A DNA stretch of 64,000 bases from Apiotrichum sp. Y4204 (GCA_025531455.1 JAMYHL010000005.1:186001-250000); one strand, 5' to 3'. Positions 1-12,049 are shown, counted from the first letter of the stretch. A program made the numbers and translations. The notes: generated from the letters alone by a model not told the origin.

Positions 1-449
1 CCTTGTCATAAGTTGGTGTTCTTGCACCACTACTCACGATAGGGTCATAAAGAGCACCTCCATGTTGGTGACTCTGCAGTGGTCTCGGTCGCAAAAAGTC
101 GTACTTGGGCCTCCGAAGCTCTCTCTTCCCTTCGTCAAAGACACAACGTTCTTTTTCCTCCTCTAGCTGCCACAGCATTCGTTTCGTCTCCGGAGAACAG
201 ACAATCTTGCCACAAAACGCCTTCGTCAGGCCGGTCAAGTGATCGGAATGAACATGTGTGAGCAAGAAGAGCCGGGCAGAAGGAGCTGGTCGAGGAGGTT
301 TGGAATGATCGTCCCAGTGAGGGAGTAAACGGTGACTCTTGGGCGTTGTGAAGCAGTCGACACGGATGAGAGGAATCTCTAGGACGTGTCCATCTGAGAG
401 GCATGTCAGTACGACCCTCAGAAGTTAACTCACGATAGAGACCCGCCAT
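1..449 (-). CDS. SNM1/Artemis-like metallo-beta-lactamase nuclease, 5' part (partial)
   Basis: This is the N-terminal part of a DNA-repair nuclease of the SNM1/PSO2/Artemis (beta-CASP metallo-beta-lactamase) family, which processes DNA ends and interstrand crosslinks in the nucleus. Exon 1 is 434-449 and starts MAGLY; a 40-nt intron (394-433) joins it to exon 2 (about 38-393). Exon 2 begins HGHVLEIPLIRVDCF and carries the metal-binding signature HVHSDH (HxHxDH), followed by LTGL and a GKIVCSPETKRML segment typical of the family. A donor-like GTGAGT lies at 32-37, but the frame also stays open to base 1, so the end of exon 2 is uncertain. The remaining beta-CASP domain lies outside the window. 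Family assignment is firm; PSO2 versus Artemis branch cannot be decided from this fragment. Confidence 0.8.
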
Positions 450-1085
450 TTTGAAAGGACACCGACAACCGTACAGACAGAGACTTGAAGGACGGAAATG
501 AGGGTCAAACCAAGCAAAGCGATAAAAGAAACGAATGAATCCAACCATCGACCCAAAACCAAACAAATCCTGGTACCGAAAATCAAGACTATGATGTCAT
601 TTGTGTCCAGTCAACTTGACGGTACTGTACCGATCTGATAACCGGGTCTCGGTGACTTACCAGAACGGGCGGACACGCCCCCCCCAAATGACCGAGGGCA
701 TACAGTATATCTTGCCCCGAGCCACCCAGTGGAAACGCGATGCAACCATACATACAACTCAAGCCCCCTTATCAAGTGGCTGAAAGGAAACAGCCCTCGA
801 GTGGACAGACACGATAAAGCAATCCAGGGCGTCCTCTGCGCACGCGGAAGACTGCCAACCTTTTTGTCCTACCTACGTATTTCGTTCGGTATGATGCGGC
901 ACACCGATGAACCACCTCATCCTCCTCATCCTGACAGTCCTACTTTGGACGATGCATTGCGAGTGAAGAAAAGATCAGAAAAGAGATTAGACGCCAGAGC
1001 GTTGAGTGGTGTCTGCTGCAGATGCATGACAACATTTGGAGCCGGAGTTCACTACAACGTGTTTGCTACGCGTCTCAGGCAAATA
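450..1085. other. Intergenic: SNM1-like upstream region / FYVE-gene 3' region
   Basis: Lies between the start of the SNM1-like gene and the stop of the FYVE gene, both on the minus strand. Open frames here overlap one another and show no recognisable protein. It should hold the promoter of the SNM1-like gene and the terminator of the FYVE gene; no specific site was recognised. Confidence 0.4.
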
Positions 1086-2340
1086 TCAAAACGTTGACCA
1101 GTCCAGCCGCCGCTCCAAGGTCGGTGTCGGATTCGAGTCAACTAAAGCTTCATGTCCGTCGCCGAGGTCGGGGTTGCGGCCGTTGCCAGCTGCATTTGAG
1201 GCCCAGGTTAGGACATTGCGACGACGACGAAGTGAGATACGTTCGTTCTCCCTTTCCTGTGTTACACGACGTTCTGCCATGGACGGTCCGAAAAGAGGGC
1301 CAGCAGCAACCTTGGCGACAGGAGAAGAAGCAGTGGGAGCCCGGCGTGAATGAGAGGCTTGCACAGCCAGAGGGTAAAGCGACAGCACACCAGACCGATC
1401 CATCCAACCTTCGAGTGGCGCTAGTCCGTTCGACTCGGAGATGGCGGTAAAGGACTGCGACCGACGAAGGGTCACGGGTTCCGGTTCAAGAAGAGACTCG
1501 TCGGTTACTGAGGTACTGGAATGGATGAGACTGGGAGTGGAATCGCTGTACCGGCTCTCGTTGATCGAGATGTCATCCAGGCTTGACAAGCGGCTCTCTC
1601 GATGTGCACTGCCATCCCCAGTTGCCAAGCAAGCGTCACAGACACGCACAGGCTCGACTTTGTCTCGGTTGCCTCCCTGCAATAACGGCAGACGGCCAGT
1701 TGAATGACCGTCGCAAAAGATGAGACCACAAAGGCGACAGTGGTGCCGACGAGCACCAAACGATAAAATACCGTTGGTAAATCTTGTTGAGCAAGTCGGC
1801 TGACTGCAGAATACCGAATCTCGATCAGGCTGAAGGTAAACAGTGTCAATGTCAAGGTTACAAAGTCAACTCGACTACGACCCAACTCACCTGCCACGAG
1901 CTGCGGGGTTTTGCAAGACGTGGTTGTGTATTCTGAAGCGAAGCTAATGACTTCTCCGCCGGCTTCATCATGGTGTTTGCATACGAAGCAATATCACCAT
2001 AGGATGAAGCACGGCGAAGTGGAGAGCGACGCTGCTCGCAACCACCTGACGTACCCTCTGTGTCCACTTTCATGGACGGGCCCGGGGGGGAAGGACAGAA
2101 AGCAGGCGCAAGAGGGACATCATTACTATTGAGAGAAGCTTGCAAACGTCAGCGCATGCGCTCAAGAGTTATGAGCATAACTTATCGATAAATACTGCAA
2201 TATGTATACGTACAGGAAGTGGACTCAACCATGTGGATGTGCGACTCAGATGTCGCTGGAATCGAAACATGAGAGTAGTCCCGACGAGGGCGTTGGAGAT
2301 GAAGGAGAGATGAACTCGACGACGTGGAAGGTTCAGACAT
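1086..2340 (-). CDS. FYVE zinc-finger protein (PI3P-binding)
   Basis: Predicted 372-residue protein from three exons: 2214-2340, 1891-2138 and 1086-1829, with introns of 75 and 61 nt. Residues about 126-193 form a FYVE domain, which binds phosphatidylinositol 3-phosphate on endosomes or vacuoles. The WQPD start, RRHHCR basic motif, CxxC pair and terminal RVCDAC are all visible. Likely zinc ligands are C133, C138, C156, C159, C164, H167, C189 and C192; the first pair is C-x4-C and one ligand is histidine. The flanks are Ser/Thr/Pro-rich and look disordered. The first intron ends in an AAG acceptor preceded by a CTGAC branch site. The start at 2340 is the first ATG in the open frame; open frame continues upstream to 2553 without ATG, so a longer N-terminus with another exon is possible. 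Specific cargo or pathway is unknown. Confidence 0.8.
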
Positions 2341-3401
2341 GACGATGATGTGCTTCGAGAGCGTAGCGTTCGCCGCAGTACAAGCAATTGTGGTGTTGGC
2401 GAAAGCTTTGATGGTTTCAGTTATGTTGATGTCAATGAGGTCGTCGATGCGAGACCAGCGATCGGTGTCTTCAAGCTTGTAGAGAGAGATGACAAGTGGA
2501 TAAAAGGTGGAGATGATCTTGGGATCCAGATCATTGTCAGTTCTCTTGTGCACCCCGTGGACAAGTCCGAGGCCGGGCCAGCCCCGAGTGGTGCTGGCTG
2601 GCCCGCCTTCGAGAACAACAGTTACCTATGTCCCGCGTCCGCGATGCGAGGTCACCAGATCAGATCACGGACACCTTGACCCACACGGTCACCTCTCAGA
2701 ATCCAAGGACTTCCAAGGACACCGAACAGGGAAAGAAACGTTATTTGCTACGACCTTCCACTTCTGGTGCGGGGGAGACCGAAAGGCACTCTGTTACTTG
2801 CCTTGCCACAAAGTTCTGGGACTTAATTATATCGCGTCCATATGATCGCGTAATTGCGTAATGCGTAATGCGCGTAATTGCGTTATTTGCCCTTTGGCAC
2901 GTGGCTGGCGGTGGAGCGTCGAGCGGCCGCGCGCCGCAGCTCCGTAGAGAATTGCTGCATGCTGCATGCTGCAGCATCTCATCGAGATAGTCCCAAACCC
3001 TGCTTGGGGTTTTGGGGGGGCAACTGGGAAGTGGAGCTGAGTGTGGAGCGTGTGGAGTGAGCCTAAATAGCCAGCGCCAAGCTGTGCACATGTGCAATCC
3101 CTGGTATCTGTGAGATTCAGCTATCATATCGACCAGGTGGCAAAGAGCTGCATGGTCGAGATTGGAACATGCGATTCCTGTGTTACTAGGAGAGGCACCC
3201 TTGTGTTGAATCAAGAGAGAAACTTGGGGGTCCCTTATTATATTTGAGCTGTACCAGAATGGATGGACCCCGCAGACCTGACATCGGTCTCTACCAAGCT
3301 ACCAAAGCATGTTCGACATGTTTCAGTTACACAAGCCTGTGGGCCTGCAGGTACGGAATATATGTATGCGCAGATGCACAATGCTACAGCGAACCATCTG
3401 C
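2341..3401. other. Intergenic: upstream of FYVE gene
   Basis: Both neighbours are on the minus strand, so this stretch holds the FYVE-gene promoter and the CBS-gene 3' region. It contains the GCGTAAT array at 2847-2890 and a short imperfect TGCTGCA repeat near 2953-2976. No further gene was recognised. Confidence 0.4.
2847..2890. promoter_or_regulatory. Clustered GCGTAAT repeats (bZIP-like sites)
   Basis: Five near-identical units of the form GCGTAAT/GCGTTAT lie head to tail, several reading ATTGCGTAAT, a near-palindrome resembling C/EBP-CRE type bZIP sites. They lie about 510-550 bp upstream of the FYVE-gene start. Binding is inferred from sequence shape only. Confidence 0.4.
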
Positions 3402-4122
3402 CTACTTGTCACCGCCGCGTCGTTTCACGAACGTCTGGGGCATTAGGCACAACCACGGCAAACACCCTTGGCAACACTCACTTCCAAGTCTGATCGAGTA
3501 GCGACAGCAAGGACCCACTTTCGTTCATGGTCCGTGACTGAGATTAGACACCGGCATAAAAACAAGTGGCCGGTACCTACCAAGAGCGAAATCCACCTGC
3601 TGCTTCTCGAAAAATGTCTCGAGGTCTTCCAAGAGCGTGTCTGGGGTGATGACTGTGTATGGGTGGGACTTGGAACCTTTGGGAAACTGCGTCGTATGAG
3701 AAGCTGCAAGTCAGGTCTGGTCTGAATGTACATGTAAGTGATAAGTGAAGCACTGACAGATTCTATCAGTAAAATCGGCCTTTCCACTCTCAAACTTGGA
3801 TTTCAGTAGAGGAACGTTGAGATAACCGATAGGTTTCCGATTGTCGTTGAGAACGCTAACAGGTCAATATCGACTTGCCGTACATGCACTCAACACACTC
3901 ACGGAAGTTGGTCAAATTCGCGCTCGTAAGCCTTCTCCAGTGCAACGGACAGGGGAGCATCATGAGGGATGCAGAAGGCCGGAGGAAGTTGTAGATCCTG
4001 CAGAAATGGTGAGTGACAGCACAGCATAGCTCGAGGGTATTAGGACGAACCTCAATAACGGCGCCGCGGTACTTCTCGCAATTCGGGGTGTGAGGATGAG
4101 GGACGGATGCGTGCTCGACCAT
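3402..4122 (-). CDS. Small CBS-domain protein
   Basis: Predicted 158-residue protein from six exons: 4051-4122, 3903-3997, 3758-3855, 3581-3703, 3482-3537 and 3402-3434. The introns are about 43-54 nt and every phase matches. The product is essentially a pair of CBS motifs. The first includes LPVLNDNRKPIGYLNV; the second includes YTVITPDTLLEDLETFF and a VTDHERKWVLAVAT strand, ending FVKRRGG. CBS pairs usually bind adenine nucleotides or S-adenosylmethionine and act as regulatory modules; small stand-alone CBS proteins of this shape occur across fungi, mostly uncharacterised. An in-frame upstream ATG at 4170 would add 16 residues. The gene is divergent from the ABC transporter 1.8 kb away. Domain assignment is strong; cellular role is unknown. 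Confidence 0.8.
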
Positions 4123-5895
4123 GTTGATGAGGTGCACAGATAGGCAGAGAAAAGTGTATCGTGTATGCAAGAGCTAGGTAGTTGTTCTAGTGATTGTTGA
4201 CACACTACTTACTACTCTCAGCTGGCAGGTGTTTGCCAGGCCAGATCACATATCACAGGAGAAGTGAGGTCAGGATTGTCGTGGTGGGGATTTTGCAGCA
4301 AGGCGGAATTTAGCCGGGTTCAGCCGACCATTGTGCCCATCGGACCCAATTGATCGCCGAATCAGACTCGGGGACTGCCACGCGATCCCACCGCCGACAG
4401 GGACAAGCATGATCGCGCAACCGGCCACAAGCCACAGGCCACAGCGCTGCAGGCATTCAGATATTCAGGATGACTTTCTTGTGCGTGGTGCGCAGTGCGG
4501 TCTCACAGCTCACAGCGCTCACAGCTCAACCACATTTTTAGTCCTGTTGAGCGTAGTCCTGTTGAGCGTGTGGGCCATAAATCACATAAATTTGCGATCA
4601 TCTTCAAGATATGAACGATGGAGAGGATTGACAACAGCAAGTACACGAGTGCATACCGTTCACGTCCATGGTCCAACCTTACTGTAGCATGTTGACACCT
4701 GTGTGCGCTTCGATTATGTGGACAGTTTGATCGTTTCATCATTTGACAGATGGTTAGATAAGATCATTGTTCACCGCTTGCGCTACGCCCAGTCTGAGAG
4801 ATATAAGTAGAGTGCGTTACATTGATGCCGATGAGCCGTCAGGCTCACATCCTTCATGCAGATTAGCGCCTAGATCCTAGATCACTAGAGAGACATGTGT
4901 GAGCATGACCGCCGCGATTAGAAGAATGGAGAAGGTCTGCCAATATCGAGCCTTTGTAATCGCAGGGTTCTGGGCGTTGTTGCCATTGTGCGTGCAAGTT
5001 TGGTCGCACGACCTGGGCACTCTCGGATGAACCGGTAATTGGATGCACCTTTGTGACCACGATTGACCGGTTATGAGATCCTGCAAAGCCCGGCAACAAA
5101 TGGGTGTAGGTTCAACATGTCTTCGCCACTGGCCACCGGTCAATGCTGTATGTGGCCAGCATATGAGTATACCGTATACCATGGCTCTCACGATGCACAG
5201 TGTGTGCGACGGCACATGGCCTCATGGGCTATCAGAAGAGCGCCTGGCGCAACTATGCCGCATGTGCCGCAATGCATGGCATGCAGCTGAACTTGGCGTT
5301 CGGATCGTTCGGATCCAGCTGATCACCACGCGCCACGCTTGTTGTTGTCCTAGCTCGAGCGCTCGAGTAGCTCTGATTTGGTTATCATGGATCGGCAATG
5401 GGTGTTGGACGGTGAATCAAAGACGCTAACAGAGTGACTAGGATTTTTACACAAACGATGGATTCCTGTATGCATCCTTATATAGATTTCCATGTACGCC
5501 GTGCACTTGTCATTCATGGAGCCTCCGGACGCGCGATGGATGATGGAATGGAATGTGCATGCATGGTGCCTACGTGGGGCACACTGTCGAGGTCTGCGTT
5601 GTTAGTGTTTCAAATTACTGCCTGCGGCAACAGATTGGTGCGTGCGTGGGAGCCGGATGACCGTCATGAATGTGCACAAATACATCATCCACCAGTCTCA
5701 CCTGTCTCCTCATCATCATACCGGTCCACCTCGACTCTTTGACCATCCTACAAAAACGATACACCTGTACATCCACGTTCTTCCCCTTTCGCTCTCCTTT
5801 GACCTTTGCTGTCTTTTGCTCACTTTCCCCCGTCGTCTCTCCATTTCCCTTGGTCTTGTCCCGTCTTTCTCGTCCATGTCGACCTTTAATCAACG
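4123..5895. other. Intergenic: divergent promoter of CBS gene and ABCD transporter
   Basis: A 1.8-kb region between divergent genes. The last 200 bp before 5896 are pyrimidine-rich, as expected of a fungal 5' leader. Short local repeats occur (CAGCGCTCACAGCTC-type near 4500-4530). Overlapping short open frames have no recognisable product. Confidence 0.4.
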
Positions 5896-8800
5896 ATGAG
5901 CGTCACAAGCATACCGACGAGGTCATTCCCTCAAGCTCACCGTCGACGTCTTTTGATTATGCTGGTCGTCTCAATTGTTTTGGCGCGCAGCTCGTCGATT
6001 GAGAGCCTCCATGCCATTCAGGATATTGTGACATTCAAGTCATGGCGCGACAACCGCCGCCGCCGGATCGAGAATCGCAAACGTCGTGACTTTGAGACAC
6101 CTCTGTGAGTCCACGAGTAACCGACAGCTCATATGATTATGCTGATCGAAGCAACACGCCGGCCCTCGAGAAAACGTTGGTGGATCTGGTGAGTAAGAGC
6201 TTTTTACGACTTTGTTGCGGGCTCAAGCAGGTTGCTGATTGCAGTACATTCCTGATCCTTCGGGCTCGCGAACCCTTCTTGTTCCTCATCGAGGTCGCAT
6301 CTCCAAAGTTCGCGTCACACCAACACCTCCTGAGCTCTATGCAACCCACAAGGACCATTTCCCACCACTTAAACCTGGAGAGAAAGTGGGAGTGAATAAA
6401 CGCTTCTGGCAAATGCTCCGTGCCATCCTTGTGATTGCAATCCCCAGGTGAGACCACAGCAGCACGCCGTGATGCTAACTGTGAAGCAAAACCAGTAAAG
6501 AGGCGATTCTTCTTGTTCTGCATACCTTCTTTCTCGTTGCCCGAACATACCTTAGTGTATTGGTGGCGCGTTTGGATGGACGAATCGTCCGTGATCTCGT
6601 ACGTCGATGCTCCGCGGATGTGGCTGATAATCAGGTGTCTGCGAACGGTAAAGGCTTCCTTCGTGGCCTCGGCTGGTGGTTTGCTCTGGCGCTTCCGAAC
6701 ACGTACACAAACTCCATGGTGAGCTTCTTCTGGCGAGAGCAACGCTGACAGTTGATCCGTTACCTCGAGCACAAACTTGCCCTTGCTTTCCGCACCAACC
6801 TGACCCGATATATTCATGACATTTATCTGTGAGAAGTGTGTTTGTTACAATACTGATGGGCTCAGCAACAAGAATCTCAACTATTATAAGTTCGGGCTTG
6901 GTCTTGGCGTCGCTGGTGTTCCTTCAAGCATGAAAGAGCCCTCGGAGAAGGGCAGTCAGAAGACCAAGTTTTCAGCAGATACCACGACTGGCGGAGCTGA
7001 CCAGTGAGCGGCTGCTGGTGACAAATACTAACATCCAGGTTGATCACGACGGATCTTGCCCGCTTCTGTGATACGCTGGCTGCTCTTTAGTAAGTCGTCG
7101 TGATGATGTAGCTCACAAGAACAGTGGAAACATGGGAAAGCCAATCCTTGATATGGTGATTTTCAGTTCACAGCTTGCATCGTCCTTGGGTCCGGTGGGC
7201 ACAGGCGGTCTGTTTGCTCAATACTATGTCACCGCGTGGATTTTGAAGAAGGCGACTCCCGCGTTTGGTCGCATGGCCGCCACTGAGGCTCGACTCGAAG
7301 GGGATTATCGCACTGATTTGGGCCGAATTGGTCGTGACAGTGAAGAGATCGCGTGAGTTCACGGAATGGTCTCACTCTGACAGTAGCTTCTACGATGGCG
7401 GCCGAAGAGAGTACTCCATCCTTTGGGCGGCATATCAGAAGCTCGCAAAACATGTCGATTCAGTGTACAAGGTCAGCTTTTACTTCGAGCTATGGCTGAC
7501 TCCACCAGGTCCGAATCCTTCATGGGTGAGACAAGTCGCAACTAATGGTCACTGATTGTCAGAATGACTGAAGACTTCGTGATCAAGTACTTCTGGTCTG
7601 TACTGGGCTACGGGCTCATGTCTATCCCCGTTTTCTTCCCTGTCGCTCGACATGTCGTTGCGCCGAAGGCCGACGCCACGGAGGCTAATGTCCAAAATGA
7701 AGTTGCAGCTCGAACCGAAAGTGAGGACATAGCAAACAATCATGTACTGACCACAGGCTACGTGTCCAACCGCAGACTTCTCATGGCACTTGGAGATGCC
7801 GGCGGTCGTTTGATGCACTCCGGAAAGGATCTGGCCGAGTTGTCTGGATATACCAACCGCGTGTACTCCCTCATTTCTTCATTGCACGCGTTGGACAACA
7901 ATGTCTATCCAAAGAACGAGCGTCCTGCTTCTCTGTCGCCTCACCAAGTGCGTAATCGGTGGTTTCAGACTGTTAACATCTCTAAGCGATTCTATGACCT
8001 GTCGAATGTTCAGGGACGTGTGATCATCGGTCCTGATCACGTTCTTCTCAAGGGTGTGCCCATCGTAGCACCTGCCGGTGGCACTGCAGGCGCGGAACGC
8101 GGCGGTGAAGAGCTTATAAGGAGCCTCGACCTCCGCGTGGAAAAGGGTGAACATACTCTCATCACTGGTCCAAAGTAAGTCAGTGTCAGATCAACGCTAA
8201 TCTCCAGCGGTGTCGGTAAGACCGCCATTGCTCGTGTTATTGGTCAACTCTGGCCCACCTGGTCTGGCCTTCTTGAGAGACCTGAAGATGGAGAGGGAGG
8301 AATCTTCTTCTTGCCGCAGAAGCCGTACCTCTGCATTGGTAGTCTGCGCGACCAGTAAGTGCCTATGGTGATCGGAGAAAGGTAAGCTGACAGAACAGGG
8401 TTATCTAGTGCGTTTTGACTCCGCCCATTGGAGTTAAGTCTGACCGTTCAGCCCACACACCTACGCCGAGATGAAGGCTCGGGGACGCACAGATAGCGAA
8501 TTGATGAATATCCTCGAGCACGTCCATTTGGCCTATCTCCCGAATCGTGAAGGCGGTTGGGAGACTCGCAAAGAGTGGAAAGACGTCTTGTCGTAAGTTT
8601 CAGGATGATGCGCAGTATAATCTAACTCTTTACAGTGGCGGAGAAAAGCAGAGGGTAAGCTAAAGTGAATCTTTAATGACTGCTGACGAGAAGATGGGAA
8701 TGGCTCGGCTCTTGTACGTATGAGTTGCTTGTTCCAACTGACAAGGGTCAGCTATCATCGCCCCAGCTATGGCGTTCTCGATGAGAGCACATCTGCTGTT

Positions 8801-9195
8801 TCCACAGATGTTGAGGGTCTCATGTACGAGCATGCGAAGTCTCTGGGAATTACTCTTATTACTATCTCGTAGGTTCGTAAGCTTTGCGATTTGCTGACTG
8901 TCTTCCAAGGCACCGCCCATCACTTTTGAAGTACCACCAGCGTCATCTCCGTTTGGGAGAGCCAATGCTGGTGCCGTCGTTGTCAATGGCCAATCTACAG
9001 GCAGCTCATCTCAACCCTACCACCCCGCTTGCTTCTCAAGGTTGGCAACTGACTCAGCTTGCATCAAGTAACAAGGAAGAGAACCTTGAACTTGACAAGG
9101 AGATTGAAAGTCTGGAGAAGGTGTTGAGCGACGAAGTTGGTAGCTGGGAGAAACGTTTGCAGGAAGTGACCAAGGAGCTGAAAGGCGAGGCGTAA
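5896..9195 (+). CDS. Peroxisomal ABCD-family half-transporter (PXA-type)
   Basis: Predicted 861-residue half-transporter of the ABCD (ALDP/PXA) family, which imports long-chain fatty acyl-CoA into peroxisomes for beta-oxidation as a dimer. It is assembled from 19 exons, among them 5896-6104, 6245-6447, 7125-7352, 7563-8174, 8208-8354, 8452-8592, 8752-8868 and 8910-9195, plus tiny exons at 7509-7525, 8399-8407, 8636-8654 and 8694-8713. The family segment NADQ-like [20 protein letters not shown], the EAA-like [10 protein letters not shown] loop, Walker A GPNGVGKTA (about 614-622), signature LSGGEKQR (about 714-721), Walker B YGVLDEST and the H-loop SHRP are all present. The C-terminus ends in a charged helix. 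The start is the first ATG of the open frame and is less certain than the core. PXA1 versus PXA2 cannot be told. Confidence 0.85.
8399..8407 (+). other. 9-nt micro-exon of the ABCD transporter gene
   Basis: Nine bases supply the V-I-Y part of the conserved RDQ-V-I-Y-P stretch after the Q-loop region. Flanking introns are 8355-8398 (GTAAGT...ACAG) and 8408-8450 (GTGCGT...TCAG), each with CTGAC shortly before the acceptor. Without this exon the IYP motif would be lost. Confidence 0.75.
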
Positions 9196-9291
9196 TTCTC
9201 CACCCAGCCTTCCATTGTATTCATTGCGATGAAGTGACTGCACCTTGGTTGCATTGTGACAGAATAATAACTATGAACTAGAACAGTAGTA

Positions 9292-12049
9292 TTAAGGGTT
9301 GAAAGTCACATCACCCACATACTTGCCTGAGACCGTAGCACAGCTGATTTTGCTGAGCGAAGTCGGAGCTTGCCGATTGTCAGAGGGGACAATCTCGATG
9401 CCAAGACCCGACAGCAGGTGATCCGGTATAGTGAAACGAGCGTTAACACCAGTGGGAGACAGGGTTGGTGCACCTGAGTGGGTGACAAAGCGGGCGACAA
9501 TCTTGGCATCCTCCCCAGGACGAAGCGAGGAAGGCTCCCAACAAATGTGACGCCCAGGAGACATGTCGGTGGAAGGCATCCAGTTGCCGCTGACCGGCTT
9601 TGACTGGGTGGCGGTGACTGAGGGCTCATCCGGGAAGGTTACCTGAAGGCTAAGATTTGACAGGATAATGTTGGGCGTGGAGCGGTAGTGGAGAATCATT
9701 CGGGTTTCTCCCTCCCTCACCTGGAATGCCGGACTAAGGCCGAGGGGAACGATGGTTGTCTGGGATTCCTCGGGAACAAGAACATGGTACTTGAACAGAA
9801 CAGGTCCCCCTTGGGAGGATTCCTGAGAGGCCGCGGCCTGGGAAAGAACGTCCAGATTGAGATAGTACTCTCCAGGCTGGTCAGGAACCTGGGCCAAGAA
9901 GGTAGGATTGGGTGCAATGGACTCGAGGGCGTCGAACCCAGTCAAGCGGATATGGACCGGTTGGGCTGCTGGTGTTTGGCCAAGAGCTGTTGCGGAACAT
10001 GTCAAGCGAATCTCTCCAGTTACCGCAGTGCGCAACGAAGTAAACTGATGGATGAGCGCATGGACTGTCTCCACAATGGTGGCTTGGAGGTCAGTCGACG
10101 ATGGTGCTGCCACTGCGGAGAAAGTGGGAGCCTTAGTGCCCGGAGATTCTGCGGTCGGCATGTGAGAAGCGACACCCGGCATAAACGGTGCAGTAGCCAT
10201 ACCAGCAGGGCCAACAGCTTGTCCTGCAGGGATGCCCGCCAGTGTCGGTTGTCCCTGGAGGCCAGGCGAGTCGAAGGGATTGCGAGACGACGCCATACTC
10301 GATACCGAGGTTCTACGGACAGAAGGATTGCTGACATTGCCCTGCGTCTGATCGGACAGCTGTTCCCGTTCGTCGCCGTCCCCAACCTTAGCGAGAGTGT
10401 TTATGGGCGGCAGCGCAGAGCTGTTCTCCGTCTGCCCAGTGTTCCGAGGTTCGCGGCGGCCACGGGCGATGGTAGTCCGGCGCACAGGTGCCCCCGGAAC
10501 TGCCTGGAGCGTTTGTTGCATCTTGGCCAACGCCGCGGAGCGCTCCTCCTCGCTCTCCTGGATGGGGGTCGATGCGAGCGCAAGATTGAGACGGGAATGA
10601 CCAGTAGTGTCCACAGAGCCTGCAGCGCTGGATGGGCGAGAGGTGTCGGGGCTGATACTCCTTTGTCCTGCGAAAATGGCGGACGGAAGAGCGACACCAG
10701 ATGGCGCCGTAGAAGGAATGTCCTCATTGGGTTCATCCCATGGATTCCTGTGTCGATCCGCAGGTGCAATGGAGAATCCTTCATCGTCCACCGTAGAAGA
10801 CTAGATATTAGCGCCCATAGAACTGGAGAACGTACCTTGGCCGGCGGTTGGGTCTCAGAACGATGAACGCTCGGCTGAGGTTGGAGACTTTCCGTGCGAC
10901 GTGCAGGTTCACCTTCGTCGTCTCTCTCATCGAGCGGAGCAAATACCTCATCTGTAGGTGCACGGCGATTGCTCCGCATCGACGTAGCCTCACTTCCGCT
11001 GCGCTGACGGCCGGAAACGGTGGCCTTGCGCGCGAGCATAGATTTGAAGCCACTGAATCCGCCGCCACCTGTCGCGTGGCTCGATCCATTTGGCTTGCTG
11101 TTGGAGCGAGGAGTGAGGTCGGACGCAGATCCAGTTGTCTGAGCAGAAGGACGTCGGACAGCTGTTTCTGGTCAGCCGGGGAGCCCTGTTCAACCACTTA
11201 CGGGTTGTAGGCATCTGCGGAAGATGAGTAGCGGAACTACCAGGACCTGAAGCAGCTGCTGAACGGCCACCGCCAGATGCAGCTGCGATGCGTCCACCAA
11301 CAGCGCCGACCTCTTCCGAGGTCTCCCATGATAACAATTTTGTGAGGCTGGCCTCCGCACGTTGCCCATCCTTCGCAGCAATGTCTGCGCGGGAAGTCGC
11401 CCATCGGACGACGACCTCCTTCAAGCTCCGCAGACGTTCCTCGTCGAGGCGTTGAAATGTCGTGAACACTTTGGGCGCAAGCGACGCCAATGTGGAGTTG
11501 AGTTGATTGAGATCCGACGCTAGTTGGTCGGCCTTGGCCGACTTCTTCGTAGAGGCCTTGTCCAACTTGGATGCTGTCTTTTCTGCATCTTTTAACGTGC
11601 GATCAAGCGAAGATTCCTGGTCATGGATGTGGCGCCATGGCACGACTTTGTTCGGCATATCTCGAACGGGCTGCTCAAAGTCGGATTTCAGCGTGTTGGA
11701 GAGGGTCATGTGCGTCGAAGCGGTCTTTTGTCAGTGAAGCCCACTTTGCATCTTGACGTACCTCTTGGATATCGCCCAACACAGTCTCCCAGAGTTTGGC
11801 TTCACCGCTGTGACGATCCCATTCCGTGGCACCCTTCCCACTCAGCTGGCCAGCTTCAGCCGAACGGACGAGCTTGCTGAGCTTTGAGGCATACTCGTGC
11901 TCAATGACCGCGCGCTCCCGGAACAGCTCAGCTAGCGCATGGACGTGGGATGTAGACGCTTGAAGTCGGTGCTGCAAGGCAGTGAGCACAGGTCTGGTGG
12001 GTGCCGATTGGAACCCATTCGCCCAAGCATTGTCCGGAAGGCTGTCCAT
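9292..12049 (-). CDS. SYP1: F-BAR / mu-homology endocytic adaptor (Syp1/FCHo-like)
   Basis: Predicted 883-residue muniscin from four exons: 11762-12049, 11202-11724, 10836-11167 and 9292-10800, with introns of 37, 34 and 35 nt. The N-terminal 270 residues are an F-BAR domain: LFRERAVIEHEYASKLSKL and a long Lys/Ala-rich helical region. The centre (about 270-600) is Ser/Pro/Thr-rich and disordered. The C-terminal 280 residues fit a mu-homology domain, ending with the beta-strand block SCATVSGKYVGDVTFNP. Syp1/FCHo proteins are early arrivals at clathrin-coated pits, binding curved membrane with the F-BAR and cargo or Ede1/Eps15 with the mHD. Length is close to yeast Syp1 (870). It converges on the ABC transporter with only 96 bp between stops. 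The identity is well supported by domain order. Confidence 0.85.

Noticed and set aside
9688..10866. 392-codon frame antisense to the Syp1-like gene
   Set aside because: No domain, Arg/Cys/Ser-rich shadow composition; the minus strand clearly encodes the muniscin.
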